A DNA stretch of 9,382 nt from assembly GCA_019116405.1 (NCBI GenBank), contig DXBS01000115.1, positions 1-9,382 of the forward strand, written 5' to 3'. The notes under the pieces are model-generated. The model was given only the letters and a program-made list of their open reading frames with translations, was not told the DNA's origin and ran no database searches. Positions 5,656-9,382 of the stretch are shown here, piece after piece. Numbering within the stretch: position 1 is the stretch's first letter; the number at the start of each line of letters is the position of its first letter. Both the position numbers and the translations under genes were made by a program. Source of the stretch: Candidatus Gallimonas intestinigallinarum (GTDB lineage Bacteria > Bacillota_A > Clostridia > Christensenellales > Borkfalkiaceae).

Positions 5656-6597
5656 ATGGAAGAAAGGGAAATATTCAACCAAAGGGCACTCGGAGAGGCG
5701 GGTGTCTCCTATTCCGTCGGCATCGTCCTCTATGTCGTCGCAGCGCTCATCTTTCAGGTCGTCGCGATGCTCTGTCTGGGCGAGGCGTACGGCGACGATC
5801 CCGCCGTGCAGTTTTTAAGCTATCTCCTGCCGCAGGTCTGCTTTGCGGCGGCAGCGCTCATCTTCTTCCGCCGCAGCAAGGTGCCCGTGCGCACGGTGTA
5901 CCGCGGCGGCAGGGCAAAGTACTTTGTGCTCGCGCTGCTCTTGCAGTTCGGACTGCTCTTTTCCCTCTCGGAGCTCAACACGCTCTTTCTGGACTGGCTT
6001 TCCTCCCTCGGGTATGAAAGTCCTGCGAGCGCGCTCCCGCCCCTTACCGGCTGGAACCTTCTGCCCGCCATTCTCATCATCGCGCTCCTTCCCGCCCTGT
6101 TTGAAGAGACGCTCTTCCGCGGCATCCTCGTGGGGCGCATGCACGCCTCGGGCTGGGGGACGATTGCCACGGTCTGCATTTCGGGCGCGCTGTTCGCGCT
6201 CTACCACGGCAGCCCCGCGCAGACCATCTATCAGTTCTTCTGCGGCGCTTCCTTTGCACTGCTTGCCCTGCGCGCGGGGAGCGTGCTGCCCACTGCCGTC
6301 GCGCACCTTTGCAACAATGCGGTCATCCTCATTCTGACGTCCACGGGCTACGAGGTCGAAGGCAGCTGGACGATGCCGCAGGCGTGGCATATCGGGCTGT
6401 GCGTCGCGGCGGCGGTCGTGCTTATCGGCGTGCTCGTCTATCTCATCTTCTTCGATAAGTCGGGCGACCAAAAGGGCGGCGTGAAGGACGGCAAACGGTT
6501 TTTCCTCGGCGCGGGAGTCGGCATCGCCGTGTGCGCGGTGCTGTGGATCTCCAATCTTGTCACTGGATTTGTCGGCACGGGGGTGACAGGTGGTTAA
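5656..6597 (+). CDS. CPBP-family intramembrane metalloprotease (CAAX/Abi type)
   Basis: This 313-residue multi-pass membrane protein has hydrophobic segments near residues 20-41, 55-71, 88-105, 134-149, 168-183, 195-206, 210-228 and two more near the C-terminus (about 240-260 and 280-300). The catalytic signature is complete: EETLFR (Glu150-Glu151...Arg155), His184 in FALYHGSP, and His217-x3-Asn221 in AVAHLCNN. CPBP proteases (Rce1 relatives) cut substrates within the membrane; bacterial members process peptides, affect surface protein export or give bacteriocin immunity. No bacteriocin or quorum peptide gene is nearby, so the substrate is unknown. I chose ATG 5656; GTG 5650, two codons earlier, touches the -10 box and is unlikely. 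The gene overlaps the rlmH start by eight bases. Family assignment is firm. Confidence 0.9.
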   Translation: MEEREIFNQRALGEAGVSYSVGIVLYVVAALIFQVVAMLCLGEAYGDDPAVQFLSYLLPQVCFAAAALIFFRRSKVPVRTVYRGGRAKYFVLALLLQFGLLFSLSELNTLFLDWLSSLGYESPASALPPLTGWNLLPAILIIALLPALFEETLFRGILVGRMHASGWGTIATVCISGALFALYHGSPAQTIYQFFCGASFALLALRAGSVLPTAVAHLCNNAVILILTSTGYEVEGSWTMPQAWHIGLCVAAAVVLIGVLVYLIFFDKSGDQKGGVKDGKRFFLGAGVGIAVCAVLWISNLVTGFVGTGVTGG

Positions 6598-7027
6598 AGT
6601 CAATCTCGTCTGCGTCGGGAAACTCAAGGAGAACTACTGGCGGGACGCCGTCGCGGAGTACGCAAAGCGCCTCTCCCGTTTCTGTAAGTGGGAAGTGCGC
6701 TAACTGCCCGAGCGCCGCTCGCCCGAAGAGGAGGCGGAGAGCATCTTGAAAGAGTGCCGCGGCTACATTATTGCGCTCGCCGTCGAGGGGAAAATGTGCT
6801 CCTCCGAACAGTTCGCGGCAAAGCTGAAACAGCTCTGCGACGCGGGAAAAGAAATCACGTTCGTCATCGGCTCCTCGTGCGGGCTCGCGCCCCGCGTCAA
6901 GCAGGCGGCGGACGAACTTCTCTCCTTCTCACCCATGACCTTCCCGCATCAGATGATGCGCGTTATTCTGTCGGAACAGGTTTACCGCGCCTTTATGATC
7001 AACGCGGGGGCGGAGTATCACAAGTAA
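6590..7027 (+). pseudogene. rlmH: 23S rRNA pseudouridine-1915 N3-methyltransferase RlmH, interrupted by an in-frame stop
   Basis: RlmH is a small SPOUT methyltransferase that uses SAM to methylate pseudouridine 1915 in helix 69 of 23S rRNA. The frame from GTG 6590 begins VVKVNLVCVGKLKENYW and continues to EVR at codon 37, then meets TAA at 6701-6703. The same frame resumes at once with LPERRSP and runs through IALAVEGKMCSSEQF, ITFVIGSSCGL (SAM-binding loop, usually GGSxGL), SFSPMTFPHQMMRVILSEQVYRAF and the conserved YHK end. Homologues have Glu at the stop position (IELP, IEVP), so one G-to-T change from GAA explains it. Without the stop the protein would have 145 residues plus initiation at GTG, about 12 fewer than usual, missing from the linker after the LPE motif. 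TTG 6746, preceded by GGAG, could restart a 93-residue fragment lacking the N-terminal strand. A sequencing error, a true nonsense mutation or recoding are all possible. Confidence 0.87.
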
Positions 7028-7037
7028 CGTCCATGGC

Positions 7038-7877
7038 GTGCCGCAAATCGCGCCGCGCTGCATACAATGGACGGTGAACGTCTATCAGGATATCGAGGCA
7101 TTTTACAGGGAGTTTCGCGGCGAAAAGCGCATCATCGGAAAGAGCGCGGAGGGGCGTGATCTGTTTGCACTGTTTATCGGCACACATGCCCGCCCCGTCG
7201 GCATCGCGACGTACGCCATGCATGCGCGCGAATGGGTGACGGCATATCTCGCCATGCAGCATGTGCGCAGGGGACTGGTGACGGGCGGCGTGTGGGTGGT
7301 CCCGCTCGTCAATCCGGACGGCGCACTGCTCGTGCAGGAGGGCGCGCGTGCGGCAAAACAGGGGGAGCGGCTCTGCGCCCTGTGCGGCGGCGACTTCTCG
7401 CTCTGGAAAGCGAACGCGCGGGGCGTTGATCTCAACGTCAACTGGGACGCAAGGTGGGGAACGGGCGTGCAGAACGTGCGCTTCCCTTCGCCTGCAAATT
7501 TTATCGGCCCTGCGCCATTCTCGGAGCCGGAGACACGGGCGCTGCGCGATTTTACGTTGCAGGTCAGGCCCGACTTCACGCTTTCCTACCATACCAAGGG
7601 CGAGGTCATCTACTGGCATTTTCATCAGCCGCCGCTGCGGTTTAAGCGCGATCGGCGGCTCGCGGGGGTGCTCACGCGCGTCACGGGCTATCCCCTGGCG
7701 GAGGCGAAGGGCTCGGCGGGCGGCTACAAGGACTGGTGCGTGGAGAAGCTGAAGATCCCCGCGTTCACAGTGGAAGCGGGACGGGATGACCTCTCCCATC
7801 CGCTCGGGCTTTGTTCGCTGCCCGATATTTTGCAAAAAAATCTGGACGTGCTCGTCACGTTGACAAGGGAGTTTTAG
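7038..7877 (+). CDS. M14-family zinc carboxypeptidase, gamma-D-glutamyl-diaminopimelate peptidase-like
   Basis: The 279-residue protein has the M14 core: zinc ligands His62 and Glu65 (MHAREW), His185 (SYHTKGEVIYW) and catalytic Glu246 (AFTVEAG). PLVNPDGALL (89-98) and KANARGVDLNVNWDARWG (124-141) are further family marks. In classical carboxypeptidases the second block contains Asn-Arg that binds the substrate carboxylate; here it is Asn133-Val134, as in endopeptidase-like members that cut the gamma-D-Glu-diaminopimelate bond of peptidoglycan peptides. There is no signal peptide, so it probably trims muropeptides in the cytoplasm, during recycling or sporulation; this role is inferred. Start: GTG 7038 is 10 bases after the rlmH stop but lacks a ribosome binding site; GTG 7074 (267 residues, VNVYQDIEAF) fits the family N-terminus equally well. 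One base separates its stop from tadA. Confidence 0.85.
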   Translation: MPQIAPRCIQWTVNVYQDIEAFYREFRGEKRIIGKSAEGRDLFALFIGTHARPVGIATYAMHAREWVTAYLAMQHVRRGLVTGGVWVVPLVNPDGALLVQEGARAAKQGERLCALCGGDFSLWKANARGVDLNVNWDARWGTGVQNVRFPSPANFIGPAPFSEPETRALRDFTLQVRPDFTLSYHTKGEVIYWHFHQPPLRFKRDRRLAGVLTRVTGYPLAEAKGSAGGYKDWCVEKLKIPAFTVEAGRDDLSHPLGLCSLPDILQKNLDVLVTLTREF

Positions 7878-7878
7878 C

Positions 7879-8385
7879 ATGGAAGAGCGCTTTATGCGCG
7901 AGGCGCTGCGCCTTGCAAAAAAGGCGAAGGACTTGGGGGAAGTGCCCATCGGGGCGGTCGTCGTCGTGGACGGCAAGATTGTCGGGCGGGGCTACAATAC
8001 GCGCACGCGCATGCAGCTCGCGACGGCGCATGCCGAGATGCGCGCCATTGACAGGGCGTGCAAAAAGCTCGGCTCCTGGCGTCTGCCGGGCGCGGAGCTG
8101 TACGTCACGCTGGAGCCCTGCCCCATGTGCATGGGCGCCGTCCTCAACGCCCGCATCGATCGGGTGTACTTCGGCGCGTACGAGCAAAAGGGCAGAAGTC
8201 TGACGACGGAGCTTGCAAACGCGAATCTTCTCAACCACACCGTGGAGGTCGTGGGCGGAGTCATGGAGGCGGAGTGCTCCGCCGTGCTCACCTCCTTCTT
8301 TACCGAGATGCGCGCCCGTGAAAAGGCGAAAAAGGCAGAACAGCCGCTAATATGTGCAGAGAGTATCGATTCCGATGAAAAATAG
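7879..8385 (+). CDS. tadA: tRNA-specific adenosine-34 deaminase
   Basis: TadA converts adenosine to inosine at the wobble position of tRNA-Arg(ACG), an essential reaction in most bacteria. Zinc ligands and catalytic residue are complete: His51 and Glu53 in AHAEMRAI, Cys81 and Cys84 in EPCPMCMGA. The N-terminus MEERFMREALRLAKKA and GEVPIGAVVV are typical. The start ATG 7879 follows AAGGGAG (7865-7871) with a seven-base spacer and lies one base after the stop of the M14 gene. The 168 residues include a C-terminal tail of about 15 residues (EQPLICAESIDSDEK) beyond the usual family end. It is the last gene of the operon; no terminator is visible before the next promoter, which begins five bases after the tadA stop. 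In many Firmicutes ffs and dnaX follow tadA, but that is not the case here. Confidence 0.96.
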   Translation: MEERFMREALRLAKKAKDLGEVPIGAVVVVDGKIVGRGYNTRTRMQLATAHAEMRAIDRACKKLGSWRLPGAELYVTLEPCPMCMGAVLNARIDRVYFGAYEQKGRSLTTELANANLLNHTVEVVGGVMEAECSAVLTSFFTEMRAREKAKKAEQPLICAESIDSDEK

Positions 8386-8389
8386 GTAT

Positions 8390-8418
8390 TTGACAAATTA
8401 CACATGCCCGACTATAAT
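8390..8418 (+). promoter_or_regulatory. Consensus SigA promoter of the alcohol dehydrogenase gene
   Basis: TTGACA (8390-8395), a 17-base spacer and TATAAT (8413-8418) match the housekeeping consensus at all 12 positions with ideal spacing. The predicted start is near 8425, giving a leader of about 69 bases. A core promoter this strong is often held back by a repressor, which fits the palindrome lying over its -10 box. Confidence 0.92.
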
Positions 8419-8430
8419 ATATAGCCGGGC
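8406..8430 (+). promoter_or_regulatory. Candidate operator: 25-bp imperfect palindrome over the -10 box
   Basis: The left arm GCCCGACTATA (8406-8416) and right arm TATAGCCGGGC (8420-8430) are complementary at 10 of 11 positions (only A8411/C8425 mismatch) around a three-base centre at 8417-8419. The element contains the whole TATAAT box and reaches just past the predicted transcription start, so a bound dimeric regulator would block polymerase. It does not match the Rex site (TTGTGAA-N4-TTCACAA). The regulator is not in the window. Confidence 0.6.
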
Positions 8431-8460
8431 GCGCGTCCGCAGGAAGGGCGCATGTGCCCG
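8426..8460 (+). other. Possible stem-loop in the alcohol dehydrogenase mRNA leader
   Basis: CGGGC (8426-8430), at the predicted 5' end of the transcript, can pair with GCCCG (8456-8460), and GCGC (8431-8434) with GCGC (8448-8451) inside it, leaving a four-base bulge (8452-8455). The structure ends 20 bases before the GGAGGAG ribosome binding site (8481-8487), so it does not hide it. No known riboswitch class is recognised. Confidence 0.35.
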
Positions 8461-8493
8461 ATGCAACCATGAAATCATAAGGAGGAGTATTGT

Positions 8494-9382
8494 ATGCTCG
8501 GCAATTTTACCTATTGCAATCCCACCAAGCTCTATTTCGGCAAGAACGCCCTGGAGGGGCTGAAGGAGGAGCTGCCCAAGTACGGGAAGAACGTGCTGCT
8601 TGTCTACGGCGGCGGTTCGATCAAGAAAAACGGCATCTATGACAAGGTCATCGCCGTTCTCAAGGACTGCGGCAAGCGCATTTTTGAGGACGCGGGCGTC
8701 ATGCCCAATCCCACGACGGACAAGCTCGCGGAGGGCGTCGCGCGCGCACGGGAAGCGAAGGCCGATCTCATTCTCGCCGTCGGCGGCGGTTCGGTCTGCG
8801 ACTATGCAAAGGCGGTCTCCGTCTCCGTCAACTGCGACGAGGACCCGTGGGACAAGTACTTCATCCGCTTCGAGGAGCCCACCTGCAAGATCGTCCCCGT
8901 CGGCTGCGTGCTCACGATGGTCGGCACGGGCAGCGAGATGAACGGCGGCTCGGTCATCACCAACCACGAGCAGAAGCTCAAGATCGGGCATGTGTTCGGC
9001 GAGGAAGTGTTCCCCAAGTTCTCCGTGCTCGACCCCGAATACACCTATACGCTGCCCAAATATCAGATGGTCTCGGGCATCTACGACATCATGTCGCACA
9101 TCCTCGAGCAGTACTTCTCGGGCACGGACGACAACACGTCCGACTACATCATGGAGGGACTTCTGCGCTCGCTCATCCACAGTGCAAACGTCGCGGTGGA
9201 GGATCCCACCAATTACGAGGCGCGCAGCAACATCATGTGGACGGCGACCTGGGCGCTCAACACCTTTGTTGCCAAGGGCAAGGATACCGACTGGGAAGTG
9301 CACATGCTCGGTCAGGCGGTGGGCGCGCACACGGACGCGACGCACGGTATGACGCTTGCCGCCGTCTCCATGCCCTATTACC
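8494..9382 (+). CDS. Iron-containing alcohol dehydrogenase, butanol dehydrogenase/YqhD type (3' end outside window)
   Basis: The first 296 codons of a protein usually near 390 residues are present; the frame is open at the window edge. ATG 8494 is preceded by GGAGGAG (8481-8487) at six bases. The N-terminus MLGNFTYCNPTKLYFGK and VYGGGSIKKNGIYD (38-50) are typical of the BdhA/BdhB-YqhD branch, and the GGGS at 39-42 is associated with NADPH use in YqhD. The dinucleotide-binding loop is AVGGGSVCDYAKAV (95-108). Metal ligands by family pattern are Asp198 and His202 (YDIMSHILE), His270 (VHMLGQ) and His284 (THG). The enzyme reduces aldehydes to alcohols to dispose of reducing equivalents during fermentation, in the cytoplasm; the aldehyde is not predictable. 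It has its own strong promoter with a palindromic candidate operator. Confidence 0.93.
   Translation, partial: MLGNFTYCNPTKLYFGKNALEGLKEELPKYGKNVLLVYGGGSIKKNGIYDKVIAVLKDCGKRIFEDAGVMPNPTTDKLAEGVARAREAKADLILAVGGGSVCDYAKAVSVSVNCDEDPWDKYFIRFEEPTCKIVPVGCVLTMVGTGSEMNGGSVITNHEQKLKIGHVFGEEVFPKFSVLDPEYTYTLPKYQMVSGIYDIMSHILEQYFSGTDDNTSDYIMEGLLRSLIHSANVAVEDPTNYEARSNIMWTATWALNTFVAKGKDTDWEVHMLGQAVGAHTDATHGMTLAAVSMPYY

Noticed and set aside
5656..6597. CPBP protease as part of a bacteriocin or defence locus
   Set aside because: No leader peptide, ABC exporter, toxin or other defence gene is nearby. The neighbours are housekeeping RNA-modification and peptidase genes.
8424..8493. Small SRP RNA (ffs) after tadA, suggested by gene order in Firmicutes and by AGGAAGG in the leader
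   Set aside because: The core sequence GGAAGGAAGCAGCC with its GNRA loop and paired arms is absent, the transcript leader is only about 70 bases, and a coding gene with a good ribosome binding site follows directly.
8424..8493. Riboswitch upstream of the alcohol dehydrogenase
   Set aside because: No conserved core of any class I know is present, and there is no terminator or masked ribosome binding site in the leader. Only a simple stem is kept as a low-confidence feature.
8398..9345. Long open frame of 315 codons on the minus strand
   Set aside because: It is antisense to the alcohol dehydrogenase, which has a clear ribosome binding site, promoter and family motifs. The antisense product is low-complexity and unrecognisable.

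Overview
The window looks like chromosomal core DNA of a GC-rich, probably spore-forming anaerobe of the Clostridia (Firmicutes). This rests on gene content (MutS2 with a C-terminal Smr domain, a two-subunit iron-sulfur fumarase, a butanol-dehydrogenase-type iron alcohol dehydrogenase, the Gram-positive form of RlmH), strong GGAGG-type ribosome binding sites, and a promoter-like sequence matching the sporulation factor SigE. I see no insertion sequence, prophage, CRISPR array, tRNA or rRNA, and no stretch over 120 bases without a gene.

Layout, left to right. (1) 1-575: the 3' end of mutS2. (2) 637-3754: four co-directional, tightly packed genes, namely a membrane-anchored polysaccharide deacetylase, an M16 zinc peptidase, a deoxyinosine DNA glycosylase and an AlkD-like alkylation repair protein. 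The last three junctions are stop/RBS or stop/start overlaps, so this reads as one operon, apparently led by a SigE-like promoter at 577-605. (3) 3788-4132: acpP as a single-gene unit with its own near-consensus promoter, a leader hairpin and a bidirectional terminator. (4) 4220-5577, minus strand: the two subunits of a class I fumarate hydratase, converging on acpP. (5) 5656-8385, plus strand: a CPBP membrane protease, rlmH, an M14 metallopeptidase and tadA, running divergently from the fumarase genes. (6) 8390-9382: a separate unit with a consensus promoter and the first 296 codons of an iron alcohol dehydrogenase, cut by the window edge.

The main oddities are as follows. rlmH carries an in-frame TAA at codon 38 in an otherwise intact frame. 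The divergent fumarase and CPBP genes each show TATAAT, then six bases, then ATG, which predicts two leaderless mRNAs back to back. An imperfect 25-bp palindrome covers the -10 box of the alcohol dehydrogenase promoter and is a candidate operator. Two base-repair genes sit in the operon led by the SigE-like promoter. I do not see a new defence, mobile or biosynthetic system; the interest here is in gene expression signals and one broken gene.
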